A stretch of 64,000 bases of DNA from CBDAQA01 sp965198865. Lineage in GTDB: Bacteria > Planctomycetota > Phycisphaerae > Tepidisphaerales > Tepidisphaeraceae. The stretch spans positions 434,001 to 498,000 of the forward strand of contig CBDAQA010000022.1 in NCBI GenBank assembly GCA_965198865.1, read 5' to 3'. Position numbers and translations under genes: made by a program. A model generated the notes under the pieces. It ran no database searches and was not told where the DNA came from. It saw only the letters and a list, made by a program, of their open reading frames with translations. Numbering within the stretch: position 1 is the stretch's first letter; each line of letters opens with the position of its first letter. This document shows, piece after piece, positions 25,661-34,512 of the stretch.

Positions 25661-27025
25661 ATGGTTAACATTTCGCAACAATTTCGCGTGATCTCAGCGG
25701 CCGCGGTTCTGACCGCGGTCGCCGGGTGCAATCGTAACGGGGCGGGCGCGCCGGCGGCCGGCGGGATGCCGGGGGTGCCGGTGACGGCGACGGCGGCCGT
25801 GTCGCAGGAGGTGCCGGTCTACATCGACGAGATCGGCAAGACGTCGGCCGTCGAGACGGTCACCGTGCAACCCCAGGTCTCGGGCAAGATCCTCACCCGC
25901 CGGTTCGAGGACGGGGCCGACCTGAAGAAGGGGCAGGTGCTGTTCGAGATCGACCCGCGGCCGTTCCAGTACGCCCTCGAGCAGGCGCAGGGCCAGCTGC
26001 GGAAGGACGAGGCGACCAAGGCCAGCGCCGAGTGGAACGTCAGCCAGGACGAGGCGGCGCTGCAGACCAAGGCGATCAGCGAGCAGCAGCTGCACACCGA
26101 CATCGCCGCCCGCGACACGGCGGCCGGGGCGATCCTGGTCGACAAGGCGCTGATCGACCAGGCGAAGCTCAACGTGGAGTACGCCAGCATCACCTCGCCC
26201 ACCGACGGCCTGGCCGGCGAGCGACTGGTGGACGCGGGCAACGTGGTCAACGGCAGCGGGCAGATGACCGGGACCAACCTGGTCGTCATCAACAAGGTCG
26301 ACCCGATCTACGCCGACTTCACCGTCACCGAGGCCGAGCTGCAGCGGGTGCAGACGTTCATGGCCAAGGGGACGCTGGCCGTGACGGTCATGACGCCCGC
26401 CGACGTCGCCCTCGCCGCCGCGCCGCCGGCCACGCCGGGGGTGGACCCGACGGCGGGCGCGCCGGCCACCCAGCCCGCGCCGTTCAAGCCGCGCGAGGGA
26501 AAGCTGGTGTTCCTCGACAACGCCGTGCAGGACGCCAGCGGCACCGTGCGCCTGCGGGCCGCGTTGCCCAACGCCGACCACCACTTCTGGCCGGGGCAGT
26601 TCGTGAACGTCCGGCTGGTGCTGACCAACAAGCCATCGGTGCTGATCCCGGCCACGGCCAAGCAGATCAGCCAGCAGGGGCTGTTCGTCTACAAGGTGGT
26701 GCCGAACGACAAGAGCCCGACCAAGTTCATCGCGGCCATGCAGCCGGTGACGGTGGGGCAGACCCACGGTGACCGGGTGGTGATCGAGCAGGGGCTCGCG
26801 GCTGGGGACCAGGTGGTGGCGTCCGGCTTCACGCTGTTGCAGCCGGACGCGCCGATCATGGTGATCCCGTCCGGCCCGCCGCCCTCGCTGGGACCGCCGG
26901 CCGGCGCGCCGCCCAAGGTCGAGCCGGGGACGCTGAAGTCGCCCAACAGCGAAGGTCAGCCCAAGGCGGGCCCGCAGGCCTCGGCCGTTCACTCTGACCA
27001 CAAGCAGGAAGGGGGCTCACTTTGA
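25661..27025 (+). CDS. RND efflux periplasmic adaptor (membrane fusion protein)
   Basis: A 454-residue adaptor that links an inner-membrane RND pump to an outer-membrane channel. It has a lipoprotein signal (LTAVAGC), a barrel-sandwich half-motif (TVQPQVSGKILTRRFEDGADLKKGQVLFEIDPR), an alpha-helical hairpin from about residue 95 to 160, the second lipoyl half (LNVEYASITSPTDGLAGERLVDAGNVV), beta-barrel and membrane-proximal domains, and an unusually long Pro/Gly-rich tail after residue 405. A 12-residue insertion rich in Ala/Pro/Thr interrupts the beta-barrel near residue 250. The ATG at 25661 gives a proper lipoprotein signal, and one at 25628 is also possible. The pump gene overlaps its stop codon. 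Confidence 0.92.
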   Translation: MVNISQQFRVISAAAVLTAVAGCNRNGAGAPAAGGMPGVPVTATAAVSQEVPVYIDEIGKTSAVETVTVQPQVSGKILTRRFEDGADLKKGQVLFEIDPRPFQYALEQAQGQLRKDEATKASAEWNVSQDEAALQTKAISEQQLHTDIAARDTAAGAILVDKALIDQAKLNVEYASITSPTDGLAGERLVDAGNVVNGSGQMTGTNLVVINKVDPIYADFTVTEAELQRVQTFMAKGTLAVTVMTPADVALAAAPPATPGVDPTAGAPATQPAPFKPREGKLVFLDNAVQDASGTVRLRAALPNADHHFWPGQFVNVRLVLTNKPSVLIPATAKQISQQGLFVYKVVPNDKSPTKFIAAMQPVTVGQTHGDRVVIEQGLAAGDQVVASGFTLLQPDAPIMVIPSGPPPSLGPPAGAPPKVEPGTLKSPNSEGQPKAGPQASAVHSDHKQEGGSL

Positions 27026-30000
27026 ACCTGTCCGAGCCCTTCATTCGTCGTCCGGTCATGACGCTGCTGCTGACGGTGTTCGCCATCGCGGCGGGCGCGC
27101 TGGCGTACCACCAGATGCCGTTCAGCGACCTGCCGGCGGTCGACTACCCGGTCATCCAGGTGCAGGTGGCCTACCCCGGGGCGACCCCGGAGACGATGGC
27201 CAACAACGTGGCCACGCCGCTGGAGCGGCAGTTCCTGCAGATCCCCGGCCTGGAGCTGGTCACCAGCAACAGCGGGCAGGGGAACACCAGCTTCACGCTG
27301 CAGTTCAGCCTCGACAAGAGCATCGACGCCGCCGCCACCGACGTGCAGGCGGCCATCACCCGCTCGACCGGGCAGCTGCCGCAGGACCTGCCCAGCCCCC
27401 CGACCTTCACCAAGACCAACCCCAACGACCAGCCCCAGGCCTACCTGGCCGTGATGAGCAACACGCTCACCGAGGCCGAGCTGTACGACTTCGGGTCGAC
27501 CCAGGTCGGGCAGCGGATCAGCATCCTCAAGGGCGTCAGCCAGGTGCAGGAGTTCGGCACCCCCTCGGCCGTCCGCATCAAGGCCGACCCCGGCAAGCTG
27601 GCCGTGCGCGGGCTGACGATCGACGACCTGGACAAGGCGATCCGCGCCAACACCGCCTACCAGGGTGCCGGGCAGTTCGACGGCACCACCCGCACGCTGC
27701 TGCTGCAGCCGCAGGGGCAGCTCGGGACCGACCAGAAGAAGGCGGCCGACGAGTACAACGACATGATCGTCGGGCAGTTCAAGGGCAGCCCCGTCCACAT
27801 GCGGGACGTCGCCCGGGCGATCGACGGCGTGCAGGACGAGCGGCAGTACCCCAGCTTCTGGTTCCGCCACTACCAGGTGCCCGACCCCGAGCACCCGGGC
27901 AAGACGATCGAGAAGGCCGGCGCGCCGTCGGCCATCGTGGTCGTGCCGATCTTCCGCGCCGCCGGCGCCAACGCCGTCGAGGTGTCGCAGGAGATCCGCG
28001 ACGAGCTGCCCAAGATCAAGAAGACCCTGCCGCCCAGCGTCGACCTGCGGCTGATCTACGACCGGGCCGCCTCGATCCGCGACAGCATCCAGGACGTGCA
28101 GGAGACGCTGGTCATCGCGTTCATCCTGGTCGTGCTGGTCATCTTCGTGTTCCTGGGCCGGGCGGCCGACACGATCATCCCGGCCGTCGCGCTGCCGCTG
28201 TCGCTGCTGCTGACGTTCGTCTGCATGAACATCCTGGGCTACAGCCTGGACAACCTGTCGCTGATGGCGCTGACGCTGGCGATCGGGTTCCTGGTGGACG
28301 ACGCCATCGTGTTCCTGGAGAACGCCGTCCGCCGGATGGAGAAGTTCGGCGAGCCCCCGCTGCTCGCCGCCCTGCGCGGGGCGCAGGAGATCAGCTTCAC
28401 CATCCTGAGCATGACGATCTCGCTGGCGGCGGTGTTCATCCCGCTGGTGTTCCTGTCCGGCCTCATGGGCCGGATCTTCCGCGAGTTCAGCCTGACGATC
28501 GTGATCAGCATCTTCGCCAGCGGCATCGTGTCGCTGACGCTGACCCCGCTGATGTGCGCCCGCATGCTGGCCGCCCGCGGGCACGACCAGAGGAAGACGT
28601 TCCTGGAGCGCGTGGTCGGCGGCATCGAGCACCGGGTGGTCGGCGCGTACGGCCGGTCGCTCTGGTTCTTCCTGCACCACCGGTGGATCAGCGCCGTCAC
28701 CTGGATCATCTGCCTGGCCGGCACCGGGTACCTGTTCTCCATCGTCCCCAAGTCGTTCCTGCCCAAGGGGGACAGCAGCTTCCTGCTCGGCGTGTTCATC
28801 GCGCAGCAGGGCAGCAGCCCGCAGCAGATGCGGGCCTACCAGGCCCAGGTCGAGCGGGCCATGCAGGCCAACCCGGACGTGAACCTGACCATCACGGCCA
28901 CCGGGCTGACGGGCATGCTCAACAGCAACATGGGGTTCGCCATCGCGTTCCTCGTCCCGCCGGAGGAGCGCAAGACGCACCCCAGCCCCATCGACGGCAA
29001 GTTCGCCTCGATCGACACCATTCAGGGCGACCTGGCCAAGCGGATCTTCATGTCGACGGTCGGCGTGCTGCCGGGCCTGCAGCCCCAGCCGGTGCTGCAG
29101 ATCAGCACCGGGGCCACCGCCCGCAACACCGGGTCGGTCTCGTTCAGCATCTCCGGCGTCGACCCGCAGGAGGTCTACGCCACCGGCGGGAAGCTGATGG
29201 GCGCGTTCGCCCAGAAGGTCGGCACGCTGTTCGCCGAGCAGGGGGGCATCATCCCCGACATGTACCTGCAGACGCCGAACCTGCAGATCGAGCCGCTCCG
29301 CGACCAGGCCGCCACCTACGGCGTCAACACGACCGGAATCGAGACGCTGCTGAACCACGCGGCCAGCCAGAACTACACCTACCTGATCAAGCGGCCGACG
29401 AACCAGTACCAGGTCATTCTCGAGTTGGACGACCAGTACCGCACCGCTGGGGTCGACCTGAACTCGCTGTACATCAAGTCGGCCGACGGCCTGCGGACGA
29501 TCCCGTTCAACGCCGTCGCCAAGTGGCACGAGTCGATCGGGCCGATCGCGGTCAACCACATCAACCAGTTCACCAGCGTGACCTTCGGCTTCACGCCCAA
29601 GCCCGGCGTGCCGCTGGGCGAGGTGACCAAGTTCATCCAGGACACCTCCGACAAGATCACCCCGCCCACGATGAAGGCGACCTTCCAGGGTGAGGCGCTG
29701 ACCTTCACGCAGACGGTCTCCGACCTGAAGGTGCTGCTGGTCGTGGCCGTGTTCGTGATGTACGTGATCCTGGGCATCCTGTACGAGAGCTACCTGCACC
29801 CGATCACGGTGCTGTCGGCCCTGCCCGTCGCGCTGGTGGGCGGGCTGGCCACGCTGGTGCTGTTCGGGGCCGAGGCGTCGCTGTACGCCTACATCGGGAT
29901 GTTCATGCTGATGGGCATCGTGAAGAAGAACGGCATCATGATCGTCGACTTCGCGCTGCAGCGGATCGCCCAGGGCGAGACGGCCGAGCGCGCGATCCAC

Positions 30001-30354
30001 GACGCCAGCATGGACCGCTTCCGCCCGATCATCATGACCACCCTGGCCGCCGTCATGGGCGCCGTGCCGATCGCGCTCGGCTTCGGCGCCGACGGCTCCA
30101 GCCGCCGGCCGCTGGGGTTGGTGATCGTCGGCGGGCTGATCGTGTCCCAGTTCATCACGCTGTACGTGACGCCGGCGATTTACCTGTACCTGGAGGACTT
30201 CCAGGAGAAGGTGCTGGACCGCACGTCGTTCTTCCGCTCGACGCGGACGCACCACGCCGAGATGGACGAGATGATCGCCCGCTCGCACGAGATGCCCAGC
30301 GAGGTCGACGACGGCACCCCGGTCCTGGCCGGCCACGGCAACAACGGGCACTGA
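27022..30354 (+). CDS. RND multidrug efflux permease (AcrB/MdtB-like)
   Basis: A 1110-residue proton-driven efflux pump of the hydrophobic/amphiphilic efflux family. Twelve membrane segments can be placed in the usual 1+5 and 1+5 pattern, with two large periplasmic loops. The proton-relay aspartates Asp426 and Asp427 (GFLVDDAIVFLENAVRRME) and Lys968/Lys969 (IVKKNGIMIVDFALQ) are present. PFSDLPAVDYPVIQVQVAYPGA resembles the MdtB/MdtC/MuxB subgroup. TTG is the likely start. It overlaps the adaptor's stop (TTGA), and a GGAAGGGGG ribosome-binding site lies within the adaptor gene, so the two are translationally coupled. No outer-membrane channel gene is in the window. Confidence 0.95.
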   Translation: MNLSEPFIRRPVMTLLLTVFAIAAGALAYHQMPFSDLPAVDYPVIQVQVAYPGATPETMANNVATPLERQFLQIPGLELVTSNSGQGNTSFTLQFSLDKSIDAAATDVQAAITRSTGQLPQDLPSPPTFTKTNPNDQPQAYLAVMSNTLTEAELYDFGSTQVGQRISILKGVSQVQEFGTPSAVRIKADPGKLAVRGLTIDDLDKAIRANTAYQGAGQFDGTTRTLLLQPQGQLGTDQKKAADEYNDMIVGQFKGSPVHMRDVARAIDGVQDERQYPSFWFRHYQVPDPEHPGKTIEKAGAPSAIVVVPIFRAAGANAVEVSQEIRDELPKIKKTLPPSVDLRLIYDRAASIRDSIQDVQETLVIAFILVVLVIFVFLGRAADTIIPAVALPLSLLLTFVCMNILGYSLDNLSLMALTLAIGFLVDDAIVFLENAVRRMEKFGEPPLLAALRGAQEISFTILSMTISLAAVFIPLVFLSGLMGRIFREFSLTIVISIFASGIVSLTLTPLMCARMLAARGHDQRKTFLERVVGGIEHRVVGAYGRSLWFFLHHRWISAVTWIICLAGTGYLFSIVPKSFLPKGDSSFLLGVFIAQQGSSPQQMRAYQAQVERAMQANPDVNLTITATGLTGMLNSNMGFAIAFLVPPEERKTHPSPIDGKFASIDTIQGDLAKRIFMSTVGVLPGLQPQPVLQISTGATARNTGSVSFSISGVDPQEVYATGGKLMGAFAQKVGTLFAEQGGIIPDMYLQTPNLQIEPLRDQAATYGVNTTGIETLLNHAASQNYTYLIKRPTNQYQVILELDDQYRTAGVDLNSLYIKSADGLRTIPFNAVAKWHESIGPIAVNHINQFTSVTFGFTPKPGVPLGEVTKFIQDTSDKITPPTMKATFQGEALTFTQTVSDLKVLLVVAVFVMYVILGILYESYLHPITVLSALPVALVGGLATLVLFGAEASLYAYIGMFMLMGIVKKNGIMIVDFALQRIAQGETAERAIHDASMDRFRPIIMTTLAAVMGAVPIALGFGADGSSRRPLGLVIVGGLIVSQFITLYVTPAIYLYLEDFQEKVLDRTSFFRSTRTHHAEMDEMIARSHEMPSEVDDGTPVLAGHGNNGH

Positions 30355-30378
30355 GCGCCTCTGAGGTGATACCCTGAG

Positions 30379-30409
30379 GAGCCCGACGGCAACCCCGTCG
30401 GGCTCTTTT
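30379..30409 (+). terminator. Intrinsic terminator of the efflux operon
   Basis: An 11-bp stem, GAGCCCGACGG (30379-30389) with CCGTCGGGCTC (30395-30405), has a five-base loop and is followed by TTTT. It lies 24 bases after the pump's stop. Confidence 0.9.
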
Positions 30410-30517
30410 GCTTTGTGGGCGATTGCGCCACATTCGCATAGACAGGACGGAAGTCGCTTGCGCCTTCGCGACCCGCGGCGTGGATCTCGCGACGACCCAC
30501 ATCGCCCGCCGCACGGT

Positions 30518-30523
30518 TATGAT
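30518..30523 (+). promoter_or_regulatory. TATGAT -10-like box for 30531
   Basis: TATGAT ends seven bases before the ATG at 30531. Its position decides between that start and the in-frame ATG at 30519, which lies inside the box. Confidence 0.5.
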
Positions 30524-30530
30524 CGCCCCG

Positions 30531-31037
30531 ATGCCCGACGACCCCGTGCCGGCCGTCCCCCTGCTCGGCTACAGCGGCGGTCCACCTGCAACGCCCCTTC
30601 AAACGCGCGCGTCGATCGTCCTCGCGCTCGCCGGGCTCGTGGTCGCGCTGGTCGCGTTGGGATACAACCTCTGGTTTCTCGGCATTCTGATCTGGGCGAT
30701 CAGGATCGGCCTTCGCCTGACGGCGATCGTGAGGCTCGCCGCCCTCCTGCTCGCGGCCGCCTGCTGCTACGACGTCGCGATTGCCATCAGCCTGTTCGTC
30801 GTCGCCATCCTGTTGCTGCGCCGCGGGCCCACCGCCGCTCGACGCCTCCGCAAGTGGGCAACCCACTGCCTGATCGGCGTCGGCATCTTCACCGCCGCCT
30901 ACCTGTTGCTCCTGTCCGCCAACGCGGGCGGTCGGGTGCCGGCCAACGAGCTGCTCTGGTCGCTCCTGACCGCCGCCGCCGGCTCCGTCTACCCGCTGTC
31001 GGCGCTGTTCGTCACCCGCCGCCGTCCCGGCTTGTGA
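30531..31037 (+). CDS. Hypothetical four-helix membrane protein
   Basis: A 168-residue protein with a short Pro-rich cytoplasmic N-terminus (MPDDPVPAVPLLGYSGGPP) and four or five hydrophobic helices, including IVLALAGLVVALVALGYNLWFL and LTAIVRLAALLLAAACCYDVAI. The PLLGY-type N-terminus recurs in small planctomycete membrane proteins that are annotated only as hypothetical. No charged or catalytic residue stands out in the helices. It lies between the efflux operon and the alpha-galactosidase, each with its own promoter. The function is unknown. Confidence 0.65.
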   Translation: MPDDPVPAVPLLGYSGGPPATPLQTRASIVLALAGLVVALVALGYNLWFLGILIWAIRIGLRLTAIVRLAALLLAAACCYDVAIAISLFVVAILLLRRGPTAARRLRKWATHCLIGVGIFTAAYLLLLSANAGGRVPANELLWSLLTAAAGSVYPLSALFVTRRRPGL

Positions 31038-31060
31038 CGACCTGCCGCCCGCCATATCGT
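31032..31060 (+). promoter_or_regulatory. TTGTGA-N17-TATCGT promoter for the GH27 gene
   Basis: -35-like TTGTGA (31032-31037) overlaps the previous stop codon. -10-like TATCGT (31055-31060) is 17 bases further on, and the ATG follows after seven bases. Confidence 0.5.
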
Positions 31061-31067
31061 TTCCGCC

Positions 31068-33062
31068 ATGACCCACGCCGCCCGCCGGTTCGGACCCGCC
31101 ATCCTGCTCGCCGCCCTGACCGCCGTGCCGGCGTTCGCCGACACGATCGGCGTCGCCGAGGTCGACCTGACCAAGGCCCACCAGGACTACGCCAAGCCGG
31201 TGGCCGACAAGAGCGTCGACGGCAACCCGCTGGCGATCGGTGGCAAGCCGTTCGCCCACGGGCTGGGCACGCACGCGGCCTTCTCCCAGTGGATCGACCT
31301 GGCCGGGTCGGCCCAGCGGTTCACGGCGCAGGTCGGCGTGGATGACGAGGTCCGCGCCCATACCGAGCCCAAGAAGTACGGCGTCAGCTTCGCCGTCGTC
31401 GGCGATGGCAAGACGCTGTTCCACACCGATGCCATGCACGTCGGCGACGCGCCCAGGCCGGTCGACGTGGACCTGTCCGGCGTGAAGCAGATCGTGCTCG
31501 TCGTCACCCCGACCGACGCCGCGATCACCAACTGTCACGCCGACTGGGGCGACGCGACGATCACCTACACCGGGACCAAGCCCGTCGCCGGCGAGCCTCC
31601 GGCCGAGCCGGCGGAGATCCTGACGCCGCCGCCCGCGGCCACACCGCGGATCAACTCGGCCGCCGTGTTCGGCGTCCGGCCGGGGCACCCGGTGCTGTAC
31701 ACCGTCGTGGCGACCGGCGAGAAGCCGGTCCACTTCGACGCCGATGGTTTGCCGCCGGGCGTGTCGTTCGACGGGAACTCCGGTCGAATGGTGGGCGCGG
31801 TCGAGAAGGCCGGCACCTACGCCGTCCACCTGCACGCGACCAACGCCAAGGGCAAGGCCGACAGGGAGCTGAGCTTCGTCGTCGGCGACCGCATCGCCCT
31901 CACCCCGCCGATGGGCTGGAACAGTTGGAACTGCTTCGCCCAGAACGTCAGCCAGGAGAAGGTGCAGTCGGCCGCCGACGCGATGGTCAGCTCCGGGCTG
32001 ATCGACCACGGGTGGACCTACATCAACGTGGACGACTGCTGGGAGGTTCGGTCCAACCGTCCGGCCGAGCAGCGCCGCGCGCCCGATGGTCACATCCTGA
32101 CCAACGGCAAGTTCCCCGACATGAGGGCCATGGCCGACTACATCCACGCCAAAGGGATGCGGGCCGGCCTGTACACCAGCCCCGGCCCGTCGACGTGCGG
32201 CGGGTACACCGCCAGCTACGAGCACGAGCTGGACGACGCGAAGCAGTGGGCCGCCTGGGGTTTCGACTACGTCAAGTACGACTGGTGCAGCTACGGCGGC
32301 GTCGCGGCGAAGATCAGGAAGGGTCCGAACGCGCCGTCGCAGTTGGAGATCGAGCAGCACCCCTACGCCGTGCTGCGGGACGCGCTGGCCAAGCAGGACC
32401 GGGACATCCTCTACAGCTTCTGCCAGTACGGCATGGGCGACGTCTGGCAGTGGGGCGACCGGTTCGGCGGGAACTGCTGGCGCACGACCGGCGACATCAA
32501 CGACAGCTGGGGCAGCATGGCCGGCATCGGGTTCAAGCAGTCCGACCACGCCCCCTACGCCGGCCCGGGCCACTGGAACGACCCCGACATGCTCGTCGTC
32601 GGCAAGGTCGGCTGGGGACCAAAGCTCCACCCCACGCGGCTGACGCCCAACGAGCAGTACACGCACATCAGCCTGTGGAGCCTGCTCGCGGCACCCCTGC
32701 TGATCGGCTGCGACATGACCCAGCTCGACCCGTTCACGTTCGGCCTGCTGAGCAACGACGAGGTGATCGCCGTCAACCAGGACCCCCTCGGCAAGCAGGC
32801 CAGCCGGGTGTGGCAGTCGCCCGACCCGGTGGAGGCGTGGGTCAAGCCGCTGTCCGACGGCGGCGTGGCCGTCGGCCTGTTCAACCGCGGCGAGACGCCG
32901 GTGACCACCACCGTCAAGTGGTCCGACCTGCACCTGGGCGGTAGGCAGCAGGTCCGCAACCTGTGGCGACAGCAGGACCTGTTTGCCGAGCCGGTGGACG
33001 CCATCACCTACCCGATCGGCCGCCACGGCTGCTTGTTGCTGAAGCTGACGCCGCCCAAGTGA
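31068..33062 (+). CDS. Secreted alpha-galactosidase (GH27) with N-terminal NPCBM domain
   Basis: A 664-residue exported enzyme. It has a signal peptide (ILLAALTAVPAFA) and an NPCBM/NEW2 galactose-binding-like domain at about 28-170 (GGKPFAHGLGTHAAFSQWIDL, FAVVGDGKTLFHTDAM). A small Ig-like putative domain follows at about 190-270 (ADGLPPGVSFDGNSGRMVG), then the GH27 barrel beginning LTPPMGWNSWNCFA. The nucleophile is Asp405 (YVKYDWC), and the acid/base is probably Asp476 (RTTGDINDSW). A C-terminal beta domain ends the protein. It should release alpha-galactose or a related sugar from plant or microbial glycans outside the cytoplasm. The architecture is common in planctomycetes. Confidence 0.93.
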   Translation: MTHAARRFGPAILLAALTAVPAFADTIGVAEVDLTKAHQDYAKPVADKSVDGNPLAIGGKPFAHGLGTHAAFSQWIDLAGSAQRFTAQVGVDDEVRAHTEPKKYGVSFAVVGDGKTLFHTDAMHVGDAPRPVDVDLSGVKQIVLVVTPTDAAITNCHADWGDATITYTGTKPVAGEPPAEPAEILTPPPAATPRINSAAVFGVRPGHPVLYTVVATGEKPVHFDADGLPPGVSFDGNSGRMVGAVEKAGTYAVHLHATNAKGKADRELSFVVGDRIALTPPMGWNSWNCFAQNVSQEKVQSAADAMVSSGLIDHGWTYINVDDCWEVRSNRPAEQRRAPDGHILTNGKFPDMRAMADYIHAKGMRAGLYTSPGPSTCGGYTASYEHELDDAKQWAAWGFDYVKYDWCSYGGVAAKIRKGPNAPSQLEIEQHPYAVLRDALAKQDRDILYSFCQYGMGDVWQWGDRFGGNCWRTTGDINDSWGSMAGIGFKQSDHAPYAGPGHWNDPDMLVVGKVGWGPKLHPTRLTPNEQYTHISLWSLLAAPLLIGCDMTQLDPFTFGLLSNDEVIAVNQDPLGKQASRVWQSPDPVEAWVKPLSDGGVAVGLFNRGETPVTTTVKWSDLHLGGRQQVRNLWRQQDLFAEPVDAITYPIGRHGCLLLKLTPPK

Positions 33063-33090
33063 TTGCCGGTCCCACCCGCGTCCCGCCGCC

Positions 33091-34512
33091 ATGCCAGGAC
33101 CGTCCCCGACGCCCGTCGTCGTCCGCTTCCCCGTCGCGCTGCTCGCCGCGGCCGTCGTCTACGTCCTGCTGGCCGCCCGGCAGCACGCGTTCACGGTCCG
33201 CCACGCCGTCGACGTGATGTTCTGGGACACCTGGGAGCTGTACGACCCGATGTTCGACGGCAACGGGTGGTGGGCGAGCTTCGACCAGCAGCACGGCCCG
33301 CACCGGCAGGGGCTCGGCGGGCTGCTGATGCGGGCGATGGCCGCGCGGTCGCGCTGGGACAGCCGAGACGACGCGCTGGCCGTCAGCTGGACGCTGATCG
33401 CCGCCGCCCCGCTCGGCGTGCTGCTGGCGTGGCGCTGCGGCGCGCGCGGCTGGGCCCTGGTCGCGGTCCCGCCGATCTACCTGAACGTCCGCCAGTACCA
33501 GATGTTCGTCGCCTCGGCCAACCCCGCCCACGGCGCGCTGCCCGTCCTGCTCCTCACCGCCTACGGGCTCGCCTGGTTCGCACCCCGGCCCGCCGTCCGG
33601 CTCGCGGGGGTCGCCGGCCTCACGGCCTGCGCGATCTTCACGGGCTTCGCGCTCTTCATCGGCCTGCTGACGCCGGCGTTGCTGCTGGCCGAGCTTCGCG
33701 GGGCGAGGGGCGATCGACGTCGGCAGCGGATGATCCTGGCCGCCCTGACCGCGACGACCGCCGCGTGGATCGCCTTCGCGATCGGCTACCGCTTCGACCA
33801 GGCCGCCAGCGGCGTCCGCTTCCTCGTCCCGCACCCGGTCGAGTACCTGTACTTCGTCGCCGTCATGTTCGCCAACCTCGTCGGCTGGCCCGGCGTTGGA
33901 CCGGACGCGATCGGGGTGGGGACGATCCTGGCGCTGCTGCTCGTCGCCGTTTGTCTCGCGCACGGCCGCCGCGTCGCCCGCGCCGGCGCGACCACCAACC
34001 CGACGAGCGTCGCCCTCTTCAGCCTGGCCGCGTTCGGCATCATGTACGCCGCCCACGCCGCGCTGGGCCGGACGTCGGTCGGTTGGCGGACCGGCGTGTC
34101 GTCGCGGTACGTGACCCTGTGCATCCCGGTCAGCCTGGCGCTGCTGCTTTGCCTGGCGACCGCCGCCGACCGCCGCGCCCGACGGCTGGCCGTCGGCTGC
34201 GGCGTCCTGCTCGTCGCCGGCACGCTCGCCCTGCGCCCGGCCGACCTCGCCGAGGTCGACTGGGCCCACGACGGCTGCCTGCGGTGGCGCGAGGCCTACC
34301 TGCTCACCCGCGACCAGACCGCCGCCGATCGGCTCTCGCAGTTCCTCATCTACCCCAAGCCCGAGCTGGCCGCCCGCCTCGACTACCTGCGGCAGCACCG
34401 GCTGAACCTGTTCGACGACGCCGTCTTCGGCCCCGACCCCGCCCCGGTCGATCGCCCGGCCCCGAACCCGAGCACGGCCCCGGTCACGCCGCGTGGAACC
34501 GGCGGACGATGA
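33091..34512 (+). CDS. Hypothetical polytopic membrane protein
   Basis: A 473-residue protein with about ten hydrophobic helices. After the first helix comes FWDTWELYDPMFDGNGWWASFDQQHGPHRQG region, an aromatic acidic periplasmic loop that in this position recalls GT-C type membrane glycosyltransferases, but I see no family-specific motif. The last about 90 residues are hydrophilic and Pro-rich. Its 3' end overlaps the convergent ketosynthase gene by 29 bases. It lies 28 bases after the alpha-galactosidase and could be co-transcribed with it. The function is unknown. Confidence 0.65.
   Translation: MPGPSPTPVVVRFPVALLAAAVVYVLLAARQHAFTVRHAVDVMFWDTWELYDPMFDGNGWWASFDQQHGPHRQGLGGLLMRAMAARSRWDSRDDALAVSWTLIAAAPLGVLLAWRCGARGWALVAVPPIYLNVRQYQMFVASANPAHGALPVLLLTAYGLAWFAPRPAVRLAGVAGLTACAIFTGFALFIGLLTPALLLAELRGARGDRRRQRMILAALTATTAAWIAFAIGYRFDQAASGVRFLVPHPVEYLYFVAVMFANLVGWPGVGPDAIGVGTILALLLVAVCLAHGRRVARAGATTNPTSVALFSLAAFGIMYAAHAALGRTSVGWRTGVSSRYVTLCIPVSLALLLCLATAADRRARRLAVGCGVLLVAGTLALRPADLAEVDWAHDGCLRWREAYLLTRDQTAADRLSQFLIYPKPELAARLDYLRQHRLNLFDDAVFGPDPAPVDRPAPNPSTAPVTPRGTGGR

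Noticed and set aside
26989..30351. A 1120-codon open frame on the minus strand opposite the RND pump
   Set aside because: It is a codon-bias mirror of the pump gene (high third-position G+C). Its product is a His/Asp/Val-rich string without domains, while the plus strand gives a complete conserved protein.
30408..30530. Upstream start for the four-helix membrane protein at 30408 or 30519
   Set aside because: 30408 lies in the efflux terminator's T-run, and 30519 lies inside the TATGAT box. 30531 gives the usual short Pro-rich N-terminus.
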